Of a stretch of 64,000 nucleotides of DNA, positions 8,782 through 17,772 are shown piece by piece. The notes under the pieces were generated by a model. That model had not been told where the DNA came from. It worked only from the letters and a program-made list of their open reading frames with translations, and ran no database searches. Made by a program: the position numbers and the translations under genes. Each line of letters starts with the position of its first letter. Positions within the stretch are counted from its first letter, which is position 1. Source of the stretch: Gemmatimonadota bacterium (lineage in GTDB: Bacteria; Gemmatimonadota; Gemmatimonadetes; Gemmatimonadales; Gemmatimonadaceae); the NCBI GenBank assembly GCA_021298395.1, contig JAJTFH010000007.1, forward strand, positions 31,980 to 95,979, read 5' to 3'.

Positions 8782-10323
8782 ATGAAAGATGCTCTCAAAC
8801 CAGCCACCGCCGCCTTCCGGATCCAGACCTTCCCGGGTCTGCGAATCGTGCGCGCTGAGGGAAGGACGGCTCGTGAAGTCCCCATTCCGGTCGGCGTGAA
8901 GCCGGGTGTCCTGTTGGTAATCCTGGCGTTGGCCGGAGACGCAGGGATCCCACGCCCCATGGTCCGGACCTTACTCTGGCCCGACACCTCAGAGGCCAAC
9001 AGCTCCAACAGCCTCCGCCAAGCGCTCTTCAGGCTCCGGCGGGCCCTCGGCTCCGAGTCCGTCGAGGACCGGGGAGGACGGCTCTACCTTCGATTCCCCA
9101 TCGCCCTCGACGTGATGGACGCGGCTGCGCGCCTCGACGGTGGGGATATCGCAGGGGCGTTGGACATCATATCCGCGCCATTCGGGGACACCCTTGACGT
9201 CGCGGGCCCGGCACTCCGTGAGTGGCTCCAGCGCTATCGACATCAGCTCGATCTACGGCTCGAGGGAGTAATTCGGGCCTGCTGGTCGCCCGACGCCTCT
9301 GGCGCCGTCCTTGCCATGCTCCAGTCGGCGTTGCCGATCGTGCGCCGGATCCTCCCCACCTCCGTCGACCTGCGCTGGATCCAACTGGAGCTCGACGTGC
9401 GCCAAGGGGATGCGTTCGCCTTCGAGCGCCATCTGCAGGAACTACGTACCCTGCAGCGGGGCACCCCCATCGATCCCGGCGATGCCACCCGTCTTGCCGC
9501 GCTCCGTCAACGCCTGAGTGTCGGCGGCGCAGCGCCACAGCGCCCCCCCTCTTCCCTCCACGAGGAGGCTCTGCGCACGATCATGCAGCGCCTTGCGAAC
9601 GCGCCGCAGGAAGGCGGGGTGGTGTGGCTGACCGGACCAATGGGGATCGGGCGCTCGCATCTGCTCCGCGAACTCGCCTTCCGAGCGGGTCCCGCCGGTT
9701 TCCAGGTCGTTCAGCTGGAACCCGAGGATACCGTACCGAGTCGCCCCGCCTCGTGCGTCCGTGACCTCACGGTCGCGTTGCGTGCGCTCCGCGGGGCGGC
9801 GGGGCTCGACCCACGCTTCGCCCCCATGATCGAGCGCTTGGTGAGCGGGACCCCGCACCCCGCGATCGGCGAAGCCACCGAGGCGGTCATGGACCTCGCG
9901 GTCGCGATCACAGCAGAGAGCCCGCTCCTCCTCCTCATCGACGATTGCGATCGGTACGAGGCCCGCGAGATGCGGGCGGTGCTCAGCGCCCTGGACGACC
10001 TGCGTCCCCGAGGGCTCCTCGCCGTCGCCTCGGCCTCAACAGACGTCGGGGGGAGACCGCTCGCCACGACCCCGATCGTCCTCGCCCCACTCCGCCGCGA
10101 TGGCGTGCGCCAGATGGTCGATGAACTCGCACCGCTCCCGAAGACCCCATGGGGAGATGCCCTCGTCGACGGAATGCTCGCCGCCAGCGGTGGTATCCCG
10201 CGTCGCATCATTTTTCTCCTTGCCACCCTCCAACGGGAAGGGCTCCTGATCCAGCGGCAGACGGGGTGGGCACTCGGGGGCTCCCCCAGTGCCCTTGAGG
10301 AGCGACTCGGGCGGCAGACGTAG
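8782..10323 (+). CDS. SARP/AAA regulator paralog C, soluble, Walker A Lys replaced by Arg
   Basis: A 513-residue paralog of the flanking regulators. The N-terminal winged-helix/SARP domain is recognisable by LLWPDTSEANSSNSLRQALFRLRRALG (~65-90), followed by a BTAD-like region. The NTPase core has GPMGIGRS at ~284-292, where the invariant Walker A lysine is arginine, and an intact Walker B LLLLIDDCD at ~382-390. The protein ends after the ATPase winged-helix part (LATLQREGLLIQRQTGWALGG). It has no transmembrane helix and no ectodomain. It is divergent from purA and converges on paralog B. Loss of the lysine predicts weak or no ATP hydrolysis, so it may bind DNA constitutively or pair with A or B. 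Targets are unknown. Confidence 0.8.
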   Translation: MKDALKPATAAFRIQTFPGLRIVRAEGRTAREVPIPVGVKPGVLLVILALAGDAGIPRPMVRTLLWPDTSEANSSNSLRQALFRLRRALGSESVEDRGGRLYLRFPIALDVMDAAARLDGGDIAGALDIISAPFGDTLDVAGPALREWLQRYRHQLDLRLEGVIRACWSPDASGAVLAMLQSALPIVRRILPTSVDLRWIQLELDVRQGDAFAFERHLQELRTLQRGTPIDPGDATRLAALRQRLSVGGAAPQRPPSSLHEEALRTIMQRLANAPQEGGVVWLTGPMGIGRSHLLRELAFRAGPAGFQVVQLEPEDTVPSRPASCVRDLTVALRALRGAAGLDPRFAPMIERLVSGTPHPAIGEATEAVMDLAVAITAESPLLLLIDDCDRYEAREMRAVLSALDDLRPRGLLAVASASTDVGGRPLATTPIVLAPLRRDGVRQMVDELAPLPKTPWGDALVDGMLAASGGIPRRIIFLLATLQREGLLIQRQTGWALGGSPSALEERLGRQT

Positions 10324-10359
10324 CCACCGCACTGGGCGCTGAGGCTCAGCGCGGTGGCT
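10322..10359. terminator. Bidirectional hairpin between convergent regulators C and B
   Basis: Outer stem AGCCACC/GGTGGCT and inner stem GCGCTGA-ggc-TCAGCGC form a 14-bp structure with a one-sided bulge. It spans both stop codons of the convergent genes. It is probably a shared, Rho-independent-like terminator without a clear T-run. Confidence 0.6.
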
Positions 10360-13300
10360 CGACGAAATCGACCTCGATCGCCGCGCCCTGGATGGGCGTC
10401 AGCGCCTCGTAAACGTCCCGATAGCGAATGAGGCGGCGTCCGAGGCCCGGCAGCTGTGCCTGCTGGGTGCGATACCGACCTTGCAGGTATCGATCGAATT
10501 GGAACACCCCCTCCCGACGTAGCTCTTGGACCTGCGCCTCCGTTATGACCGTTGTCAGATCGTTCCCATCGCCCCAGACAGGGGGGCCCGCTGCCCAATT
10601 GGTCGCCGAGAACAGATGATCGACCGAATCCTCCGCCCGGAAGAGGAGGAGAAGATGGTGGTGCCCGGGACGCCGTGCCGCTGACACCTCGAACTCCACC
10701 GTCTGCCAGGCATCGATGATCGGGCGCGGGAGCCCAGCGAGACGGATCACCGAAGTCTGGGGATCGAGCCAGGTTGGCCCCGCCCCGACCACGTAATTCA
10801 CCGTGGTCTCCGGCGTGGTGTACGAGAAGGTGAGCTCCACCTCCAACGGGGTACCGACGGGGATCCGTGCGGTGAGGGTGGAGTCGAGCGTCTGTCCATT
10901 GATGACCGCGCGGATGATGCGGATGCCATCCGACGTTGGACCGATCATCCCACGAATCGGGCTGGAGGCACCCACGATCAGCCCCGACACCTCGAAGTGG
11001 AGGTGTTGGGGCACCGGTGTCCCGTTACCGCTCGAATCCACGACGTAATCGGTCAGGGCCAATTTCTGGAACTGGGCTCGGCCATCCGTCAATTCGATGA
11101 TCGTGTCGCCGATCAGCCGCGTCCCCGGCTGTCCCCGCACCCGGACCTGCCCCGAGAGACGTAGCCGACGACCGAACCCGTTGAAGACCCCGACCCGGGG
11201 CTGTACATGCAACGTGCCCAAACGGCTGGCAGGCAACGTGTCGCCAAGGGGCTCCACCTCGATCCGAAGTCGGGGCCAGAGCATGACGATGGTCACGAGG
11301 AGGGAGACGCACCCCAGCGCGACGGCGGCGGCGAACCAGGCGAGTTGGCGGCGCGACCGCCGCGCCATCCACCCCATGGCGCGGTAGAGCTGGGCCCCCC
11401 AGTCCGGCCGCCCCGACGCGACCGCGAGGCGAATCGCCAGCTGCTCCGCAGAGAGCAGATGCCCTCGATGCCATCGCCCGGATCGCGTCACGGACTCCAC
11501 CAACGCCACGGCCAGTGGCAGGTCGTCACCTATCGCACAGAGCAGGGCGAGATGCTCGAGCATCGGGAGATCGAGCGCGGGTTGTGCCATCCACCAACCG
11601 ACCGTCGCGCGCCGGATCTCGTTCCACGCCCTTGGACCCTCCGCCGGGCGCAACGCCTCGGCGATGGTGTCGTGGGCGAGCACCCAAGCCCCTTGACGCA
11701 TGAGGATGAGTCCTCGCACCTCCAACCCATCGAGCGCAGCGCGACAGGACTCCTCGGTGGCGCCTATGGAGACCGTGCGCGCGATCTCGCAGAGCGCCAG
11801 GTCGGGGATTGCTCGTCCCCACACCGAGAGAATCTGGAGGAGCGTCCGCTCGACGTCGGTGAGGCTCCCGGCATCGAAGCTTTGGGAGTGGTATGAGGCG
11901 ATCTGGTCGACGACGCGTCCGGGATCAACAGCGGACCAGACTCCGCCCGTCGTGGAAAGGATCCCCGCGTTCCGCAGTGACTGGACGACCCCGATGGTGA
12001 AGTACGGCAAACCACCAGTGATCGCGACGAGTCGATCGACAAAGGGACCCTCCCAATTCGCCCCCGTCCAACGCGCCTCGCCCTCGAGCATCTGCCGAAT
12101 GGATTCGGCGGGGAGCGGGGGAAGCTCCAGCACCTCGACCCCATCGGTGCCATCGAGGATCGGGGTCCACGCCGCCAGCACGAGCAGGAGGCGAATCTCC
12201 TGCAAGGGCGGGAGGGTACGCAGAACGGCGAGGGTCTCGGCATCCAAATACTGCGCATCATCGATCAGGACCGATACAGCCCGGCGGTCCGCGATGGCCC
12301 CCGTGAGATCGAGGAGGGCGTCCATGCGCCGTCGCAAACGATCCGTCTCGCTCGCCGAGGAGAGCACGGCGACGGGAAACAGACGGCGCAACTCCGGGAG
12401 GAACTCCACGAGGGTGGCAGCGGTCACCGGACTCACACCGAGGGCCCCGGGGAGGAGCGCGAACTCGCGGATGATCTCCGCCAACCCCGCGTACGAGACG
12501 CCCCGCATCGTCGGGCGGAGACCTATACGGATGGTGCGTGACCCACGTAACCGCAGCCGCGCATCGAACTCATCCAGGACCCGGCTCTTCCCCGATCCCG
12601 AGACCCCCACGAGCATGACCGAGCGGCACGTCCCCCGACGCGCCTGCTCCGCTGCCGCGATCAATTCGGACAGCACCGTCTCGCGCCCCACCAAGGTGGC
12701 CCCGAGCCCCTCGAGGGAGGCGGCGTCGCGTACGCGATCCTCATCGGTCACGCGCACGCGCTCGAGCCGATCCACCAAGTCCGGTGGCAGGGTCTCCTCG
12801 CTCTGGGCGAGGTGAGTGACGAACGTCTCGATCACGCGGCGCGCATCGGAGCGTCGTCCGCCGGCGCCAAGCGCATCGAAGAGGAGACGGACGCCCTCTG
12901 CCTCCTCCGGTTCGGCCACGCGGATGGCGCGGGCTATCTCCGTGGCACGGCCGATCTCGTTCGTCTGCAGCGCCGCCGAGACCCCGCCCTGCATCTCCTC
13001 GAGGAACAGCTGCCGGAGCCGGACTCGCTCCACCCCCGCCCAGCGCTCGAACACCGCCCCCGCGCGGGGCTCTTCCGCGAGGAAGGAACCCCGGTACAGG
13101 GTCATCACGCCGTCGACATCGTGACGCCGCACCGCGTCGAGGAAGCGCTCGTGATCCGTCTCTACCGCCCCGGGGGCCAGCTCCACCGTCTCCCGCGTGG
13201 CGATCAGGGCTGACTCGCCCAAGAGGCGATGCAGCGAGGCGATCGCCTGACGGAGTGAGGCGCGGGCCTTCTCCGGCGCTTCATCGCCCCAGAAGAGATC

Positions 13301-13462
13301 GGCCAGCTCGGCTCGACGCTGCGGGCGCTCATCGCGGATGGTGAGATGCAGGAGGAGGGCCAGCAGCTTCCCCGCCCGATAGACCGTCTCGGCCGTCCCG
13401 TCCTCGTGCACGCGCTCGAGGAGGAAGTCGCCGAAGGTCCGGATCTGCAGGGGTGCAGTCAT
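10346..13462 (-). CDS. Membrane-anchored SARP/AAA regulator with C-terminal ectodomain (paralog B)
   Basis: 1038 residues from the ATG at 13462 (MTAPLQIRTFGDFLLERV). The track's 41 extra N-terminal residues overlap the aldolase gene and are rejected. The order is winged-helix SARP domain with LFWGDEAPEKARASLRQAI, BTAD-like helices, NTPase with Walker A GVSGSGKS (~288) and Walker B VSVLIDDAQYLD (~400), a helical region, a single transmembrane helix (~706-728, LAWFAAAVALGCVSLLVTIVML), and a ~307-residue beta-rich ectodomain. The ectodomain aligns along its length with that of paralog A: shared TFSYTTPETTVNYVVGAGPTW, LAGLPRPIIDAW, LLLLFRAEDSVDHLFS and TNW. Probably a transmembrane one-component regulator of the same undescribed type. 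It lies 31 bp downstream of the aldolase gene and may be co-transcribed with trpS. Confidence 0.85.
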   Translation of the reverse strand: MTAPLQIRTFGDFLLERVHEDGTAETVYRAGKLLALLLHLTIRDERPQRRAELADLFWGDEAPEKARASLRQAIASLHRLLGESALIATRETVELAPGAVETDHERFLDAVRRHDVDGVMTLYRGSFLAEEPRAGAVFERWAGVERVRLRQLFLEEMQGGVSAALQTNEIGRATEIARAIRVAEPEEAEGVRLLFDALGAGGRRSDARRVIETFVTHLAQSEETLPPDLVDRLERVRVTDEDRVRDAASLEGLGATLVGRETVLSELIAAAEQARRGTCRSVMLVGVSGSGKSRVLDEFDARLRLRGSRTIRIGLRPTMRGVSYAGLAEIIREFALLPGALGVSPVTAATLVEFLPELRRLFPVAVLSSASETDRLRRRMDALLDLTGAIADRRAVSVLIDDAQYLDAETLAVLRTLPPLQEIRLLLVLAAWTPILDGTDGVEVLELPPLPAESIRQMLEGEARWTGANWEGPFVDRLVAITGGLPYFTIGVVQSLRNAGILSTTGGVWSAVDPGRVVDQIASYHSQSFDAGSLTDVERTLLQILSVWGRAIPDLALCEIARTVSIGATEESCRAALDGLEVRGLILMRQGAWVLAHDTIAEALRPAEGPRAWNEIRRATVGWWMAQPALDLPMLEHLALLCAIGDDLPLAVALVESVTRSGRWHRGHLLSAEQLAIRLAVASGRPDWGAQLYRAMGWMARRSRRQLAWFAAAVALGCVSLLVTIVMLWPRLRIEVEPLGDTLPASRLGTLHVQPRVGVFNGFGRRLRLSGQVRVRGQPGTRLIGDTIIELTDGRAQFQKLALTDYVVDSSGNGTPVPQHLHFEVSGLIVGASSPIRGMIGPTSDGIRIIRAVINGQTLDSTLTARIPVGTPLEVELTFSYTTPETTVNYVVGAGPTWLDPQTSVIRLAGLPRPIIDAWQTVEFEVSAARRPGHHHLLLLFRAEDSVDHLFSATNWAAGPPVWGDGNDLTTVITEAQVQELRREGVFQFDRYLQGRYRTQQAQLPGLGRRLIRYRDVYEALTPIQGAAIEVDFVEPPR

Positions 13463-13493
13463 CGGGAGGGGGGGATCCCGCGAGGCGCGAGGT

Positions 13494-14372
13494 CTAGGAA
13501 AGCAGGGCGTCGACCGAGGCTCGTCCCTCGGCGTCGAGTGGGAGCAACGGGAGTCGCGGCACCCCACCGGCACGACCGACGACATCGAGCGCGTATTTCA
13601 CTCCGGGCACGCCGAGCTGACCCACGATCACCTGCGCCATCGGCTTGAGGCGCGCCTGCGCCTCGGTGCCACCCGCGACATCGCCGCCGCGATGCGCCGC
13701 GAGCACCGCGCGGGTGCGTGCCGCCGCGAAGGTCGAGACGGCGAGGATTCCGCCGCGCGCCCCGGCGACCAGCGCCTCGTGGAAGACGACGCCATTCCCG
13801 GTCAGGACGGTGAACGACTCCCCCTGCGCGCGCAGGAACCCCGCGAGCATCTGCGCATCCCCCGAGCTGTCCTTGATCCCGATCACGTTCGCATGCGCCG
13901 CCATCTCCGCGACGAACTCGGCGCTCAGCGCGAAGTGCATGTACTTCGGGATGTTGTAGAGGATCACCGGTACCGGCGAGGCATCGGCGACACGGTGGTA
14001 GTGCGCGCGGAGCGCCTCGACCGTCATCGCATTCGCGTAGTAGTGCGGCGCGACGACGAGCACAGCGTCGGCGCCGGCAGAGGCGGCATGCACGCAACGG
14101 GCGATGCACTGCTTCGTGGATTCGGCGCCCGTCCCCATCACGAGCCAGCGCTCGCGCGGGACGAGATCCCGCGCCACCGTCAGGAGCGAGGCGCGCTCCT
14201 CCTCCGTGAGCAACGCCGCCTCCCCTGTGGAGCCCGCGACGACGATCCCATCCAACCCATCGGCGAGATGCGCACGGAGATTCGCGGCAAAGCCGTCGAG
14301 ATCGAGCGCCTCGCTCCCCGCGACGAACGGGGTGGTGACTGGGGCGAGGATCCCACCAAGGGTCTTGGTCAT
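13494..14372 (-). CDS. DapA/N-acetylneuraminate lyase family aldolase
   Basis: A 292-residue TIM-barrel class I aldolase. Family marks: GSTGEAALLTEEER near residue 47, LYNIP with the catalytic Tyr, and the Schiff-base lysine in GIKDSSGD. The family condenses or cleaves pyruvate with an aldehyde; DapA makes the dihydrodipicolinate precursor for lysine and peptidoglycan. The Arg that follows YNxP in true DapA (YNVPxRT) is absent: the sequence reads YNIPKYMHF. Substrates other than aspartate semialdehyde, such as 4-hydroxy-2-oxoglutarate or a sugar acid, are therefore possible. Its ATG overlaps the trpS stop by 4 bp (ATGA), so the two are translationally coupled. I leave the gene symbol empty. 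Confidence 0.85.
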   Translation of the reverse strand: MTKTLGGILAPVTTPFVAGSEALDLDGFAANLRAHLADGLDGIVVAGSTGEAALLTEEERASLLTVARDLVPRERWLVMGTGAESTKQCIARCVHAASAGADAVLVVAPHYYANAMTVEALRAHYHRVADASPVPVILYNIPKYMHFALSAEFVAEMAAHANVIGIKDSSGDAQMLAGFLRAQGESFTVLTGNGVVFHEALVAGARGGILAVSTFAAARTRAVLAAHRGGDVAGGTEAQARLKPMAQVIVGQLGVPGVKYALDVVGRAGGVPRLPLLPLDAEGRASVDALLS

Positions 14373-15352
14373 GCGAGTCCCATCCGGTCGCGCACCGTGG
14401 TCATCGTCTCGCGGGCGACGGCGCGCGCGCGGTGCGCCCCGTCAGCGAGGAGGGCATCGACCCGCTCGGGCTCGGCCGCGAGTACGGCCGCCCGCTCTTG
14501 GATCGGCGCCAACTCCGCGGTGAGATGCTCGTGCAAGACCTGCTTGCACTCGATGCATCCCCACTGCGCGCCACGACACTTCGTCTCCACCTCCGCCACC
14601 ACCGCGGCGGGGGAGAAGGCGCGGTGGAGTTGGTAGATCGTCTTGCACCGCTCCGGTTCGCCCGGATCGGTCTTGCGAAGACGGGCGGGGTCGGTGACGG
14701 CGGGGCGCAACTTGTCCCAGACGACGGTCGGCGGATCGAGGAGGCTGATCGTGTTGCCGAGCGACTTCGACATCTTCGCCTGCCCATCGAGCCCGACGAT
14801 GCGGCGCGTCGGGGTGAGGCGCGGCTGCGGTTCGGGGAAGTAGGGCGCATCAGGGGAGAATCGCGCGTTCCAGTTCCGCGCGACGACGCGCGAGAGCTCG
14901 AGGTGCTGTACCTGATCCTCTCCCACCGGGACGATGTCGGCCCGATACAGGAGGATATCCGCTGCCTGGAGCACGGGATAGTTCAGCAGCCCCGCCATCA
15001 CCTGCTCCTGCTTGCTCGATTTGTCCTTGAACTGGACCTGCCGCTCGAGCTCCCCCAACGGGGTGATCGTGTTGAAGATCCAGGCGAGCTCGGTGTGCTC
15101 GGGGACGTCGGACTGGACGAAGATCGCCGCCCTGGCCGGATCGAGCCCGGAGGCCAGCAGGGAGATCGCCATCTCCCGGGTCCGGCGCCGGAGCTCCTCG
15201 GGCGTGTAAGGGACGGTGATGGCGTGATAGTTTACGATGCAGAAGAACGACTCCTGCTCGTGCTGCAGCGCGACCCAGTTCTTGACCGCTCCCAGGTAGT
15301 TGCCGATGTGGAGCTCGCCCGAGGGCTGGATCCCGCTGAAGATGCGTGCCAT
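14369..15352 (-). CDS. trpS: Tryptophanyl-tRNA synthetase
   Basis: 327 residues from the ATG at 15352 (MARIFSGIQPSGELHIGNYLGA); the track's 8 extra residues are not needed. Class I synthetase that charges tRNA-Trp. The HIGH motif is seen as HIGN and the KMSKS loop as AKMSKSLGN, both intact. The tryptophan pocket region around PVLQAADILLY and VPVGEDQVQHLE is normal. Length matches the bacterial family. It is divergent from suhB with only 23 bp between start codons, so both promoters must lie within coding sequence or overlap. The downstream aldolase is coupled by ATGA overlap. Confidence 0.97.
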   Translation of the reverse strand: MARIFSGIQPSGELHIGNYLGAVKNWVALQHEQESFFCIVNYHAITVPYTPEELRRRTREMAISLLASGLDPARAAIFVQSDVPEHTELAWIFNTITPLGELERQVQFKDKSSKQEQVMAGLLNYPVLQAADILLYRADIVPVGEDQVQHLELSRVVARNWNARFSPDAPYFPEPQPRLTPTRRIVGLDGQAKMSKSLGNTISLLDPPTVVWDKLRPAVTDPARLRKTDPGEPERCKTIYQLHRAFSPAAVVAEVETKCRGAQWGCIECKQVLHEHLTAELAPIQERAAVLAAEPERVDALLADGAHRARAVARETMTTVRDRMGLA

Positions 15353-15375
15353 CACCGGAAGGTACGGGACGACCA

Positions 15376-16221
15376 ATGGGCATTCAACGGGAGCGCGGGG
15401 CGCTCCTCGACCTGATCACGCGGGCCGCCGAGGCGGGGGCCGCGATCATCCGTGAGGGGGCGGGCCGCCTCGGGACGATCGACTGGCAGTCCAAGGGGCC
15501 GGGGGACTTCGTCTCCGAGGTCGACCTCCGCACCGAGGCGGCGATCCTCGCTCGCCTCCGCCCCGCCCTCCCCGGGGTCACCGTCCTCGCCGAGGAATCG
15601 GCGTCGAGCGTGGGAGCCGAGGCCCGTCAGGGGCTCTGCGTGGTGATCGACCCCTTGGATGGGACCACGAACTTCCTGCACGGTTTCCCGGAGTACGCGG
15701 TCTCGATCGGCGTGCTCGAGGACGGCGCCCCCGTGGCCGCCGTGGTCCTCCATGTGCCGCGGAACGAGCGCTTCACCGCCATCCTCGGCGCCGGCGCCTT
15801 CGTGGATGGCCGCCCCTGCCGCGTCTCCACCATCACCGACCCGCAGCGCGCCCTCCTCGGCACCGGGTTCCCTTTCAAGGATCCGCACGACATCCCACCC
15901 TACCAACTCCAGATGTCGCGTGTGATGGCCGGGGTCTCCGGCGTGCGACGTCCTGGCGCGGCGAGTCTCGATCTCGCGAGCGTCGCTGCCGGCCGCTTCG
16001 AGGCCTTCTGGGAGACGAGGCTCTCTCCCTGGGACTTCGCCGCCGGGATGCTCCTCGTCACCGAAGCGGGCGGGATCGTCTCCACCGTCGATGGCGAACC
16101 GTTGGACCCAACGCAGCCGAGCAGTGTCCTCGTGGGCAATCCCGTGATGCACCCCTGGCTGCGCGAGCGGCTGCACGATCCCCTGTACTCCCCCTCTCCC
16201 GTCGTCCCACCTCCCGCCTGA
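15376..16221 (+). CDS. suhB: Inositol-1-monophosphatase family protein
   Basis: 281 residues from the ATG at 15376 (MGIQRERGALLDL), chosen because the earlier start in the track overlaps trpS. The two metal-binding signatures of the family are intact: DPLDGTTNFLHGFPEYAVSIG (with LAEES upstream supplying the Glu) and WDFAAGMLLVTEAGG. It is a Mg2+-dependent, Li+-sensitive phosphatase acting on inositol phosphates or related sugar or nucleotide phosphates; in some bacteria SuhB also acts on rRNA transcription and folding. The C-terminal Pro-rich tail (SPSPVVPPPA) is unusual but short. It is followed after 6 bp by ftcD, so probably an operon. Confidence 0.93.
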   Translation: MGIQRERGALLDLITRAAEAGAAIIREGAGRLGTIDWQSKGPGDFVSEVDLRTEAAILARLRPALPGVTVLAEESASSVGAEARQGLCVVIDPLDGTTNFLHGFPEYAVSIGVLEDGAPVAAVVLHVPRNERFTAILGAGAFVDGRPCRVSTITDPQRALLGTGFPFKDPHDIPPYQLQMSRVMAGVSGVRRPGAASLDLASVAAGRFEAFWETRLSPWDFAAGMLLVTEAGGIVSTVDGEPLDPTQPSSVLVGNPVMHPWLRERLHDPLYSPSPVVPPPA

Positions 16222-16227
16222 TCCCGC

Positions 16228-17748
16228 ATGTCCTTCGTCGAGTGCGTCCCCAACTTCTCCGAGGGCCGTCGCCCCGAGGTCATCGCCGCCATCCGTGACG
16301 CCATCGCCGGCGTCCCCGGCACGGTGGTCCTCGATGTCTCGAGCGATCCCTCGCACAATCGCACCGTGGTGACCTTCGTCGCCCCGGTGAGCTCGGCCGC
16401 CGATGCCGCCTTCGCCGGGATCGCGACCGCCGCGACACTGATCGATCTGAATACGCATCAGGGCGAGCACCCGCGCCTCGGCGCCACCGATGTCTGTCCC
16501 TTCATCCCCCTCGAAGGGACCTCGATGGAAGACTGCATCGCCCTCGCGCGCACCTTGGGCGAGCGCGTCGGGAAGGAGCTCGCGGTCCCGGTCTTCCTCT
16601 ACGAGCGCGCTGCCTCACGCCCCGATCGCGTGAACCTCGCTGACATCCGACGGGGCGAGTTCGAGGGGGCCAAGACGTCCATCGGCACCGATCCCAATCG
16701 TGTCCCCGACTTCGGCCCTAACGCGATCCATCCCACCGCCGGTGCGACCGTGATCGGCGCGCGTCCCTTCCTCGTCGCCTTCAACGTCTACCTCGGCGGG
16801 AAGGAGCACCTCGCCATCGCCAAGGCGGTCGCGAAGGCGGTGCGCGGCTCGTCGGGCGGACTCAAAGGGGTGAAGGGACTCGGTCTCGAGGTCGATGGCC
16901 AGGCGCAGGTCTCGATGAACTTGGTCGACCTCGACGCGACCCCGCTCCACCGCGCCTACGAGATGGTGAGGATGGAGGCCGAGGCGCTCGGCGTGACGCC
17001 GACGTGGAGCGAGGTGGTGGGGCTCGTCCCCGAGCGCGCCCTCTTCGAGACGGCGGCGCGCCACCTCCGCTGGCGCACCTACTCCCCCGATCTCGTGCTC
17101 GAGCGTCAGGTGCGCTCGGCTGCCTCCGGTGGCGTCTCCCTCGCCGGGTTCGTCAGTGAGGTCGCCTCGAACGCGCCAGTGCCAGGGGGCGGTTCCGTCG
17201 CCGCGCATGCCGGTGCCCTCGGCGCCGCCCTCGCGCAGATGGTCGCGGGGCTCACCGTGGGCAAGAAGAAGTACGCCGCGGTCGATGCCGAGATGCAGGC
17301 GATCGCGATCCGCGCGGCGTCCCTCGTGCGGCGCCTGGGCGAACTTCGCGTGGAGGATGCACAGGCCTACGCCAGCGTGAGCGCGGCGTATCAACTGCCG
17401 AAGGAGACACCAGAGCAGCAGACCGTACGCGAGGCCGCGATCCAGGCGGCGCTGGTCGGCGCCGCGAAGACCCCGCTCGAGACGGCGCGCTGCTGTGCCG
17501 AGGTCGCCGCCCTCGCCGCCACCTGCGCCGAGCAGGGGAACACCAACGCGGCGAGCGATGCCGGTGTCGCGGCGCTGATGGCGGAGGCCGCCTGTCGCGG
17601 CGCGACGTACAACGTGCGGATCAATGTGGTGGCGATGCCCGATCGTGCGGCGGGGGCCCCCCTCGCGGCCGAGGCGCAGGCGCTCGTGGCGCGGTGTGCC
17701 GCCGATGCCGCACGGGCCACGGCGGCGGTGGAGCGGCAGCTCGCGTAA
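16228..17748 (+). CDS. ftcD: Glutamate formimidoyltransferase / formimidoyl-THF cyclodeaminase fusion
   Basis: A 506-residue bifunctional enzyme. Residues ~1-300 are the formimidoyltransferase (ECVPNFSEGRRPEVI at the start; THQGEHPRLGATDVCPFIPL; later GLEVDGQAQVSMNLVD), which moves the formimino group from formiminoglutamate to tetrahydrofolate. Residues ~310-500 are the cyclodeaminase (FVSEVASNAPVPGGGSVAAHAGALGAALAQMV), which releases ammonia to give 5,10-methenyl-THF. The protein therefore links histidine degradation to one-carbon folate metabolism. Length and fusion match the animal FTCD and many bacterial homologues. No hut genes are nearby. It ends head-on against map with a hairpin over both stops. 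Confidence 0.95.
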   Translation: MSFVECVPNFSEGRRPEVIAAIRDAIAGVPGTVVLDVSSDPSHNRTVVTFVAPVSSAADAAFAGIATAATLIDLNTHQGEHPRLGATDVCPFIPLEGTSMEDCIALARTLGERVGKELAVPVFLYERAASRPDRVNLADIRRGEFEGAKTSIGTDPNRVPDFGPNAIHPTAGATVIGARPFLVAFNVYLGGKEHLAIAKAVAKAVRGSSGGLKGVKGLGLEVDGQAQVSMNLVDLDATPLHRAYEMVRMEAEALGVTPTWSEVVGLVPERALFETAARHLRWRTYSPDLVLERQVRSAASGGVSLAGFVSEVASNAPVPGGGSVAAHAGALGAALAQMVAGLTVGKKKYAAVDAEMQAIAIRAASLVRRLGELRVEDAQAYASVSAAYQLPKETPEQQTVREAAIQAALVGAAKTPLETARCCAEVAALAATCAEQGNTNAASDAGVAALMAEAACRGATYNVRINVVAMPDRAAGAPLAAEAQALVARCAADAARATAAVERQLA

Positions 17749-17750
17749 GT

Positions 17751-17772
17751 GACGCTCGCCTAGTCGAGCGTC
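17751..17772. terminator. Bidirectional hairpin between ftcD and map
   Basis: GACGCTCG-cctagt-CGAGCGTC, a perfect 8-bp stem. The map stop codon lies in the loop, and the ftcD stop is 2 bp upstream. It is positioned to serve both convergent genes. Confidence 0.55.

Noticed and set aside
4010-13462. A secondary-metabolite gene cluster around the SARP regulators
   Set aside because: No biosynthetic genes lie nearby; the neighbours are purA, an aldolase, trpS and housekeeping genes.
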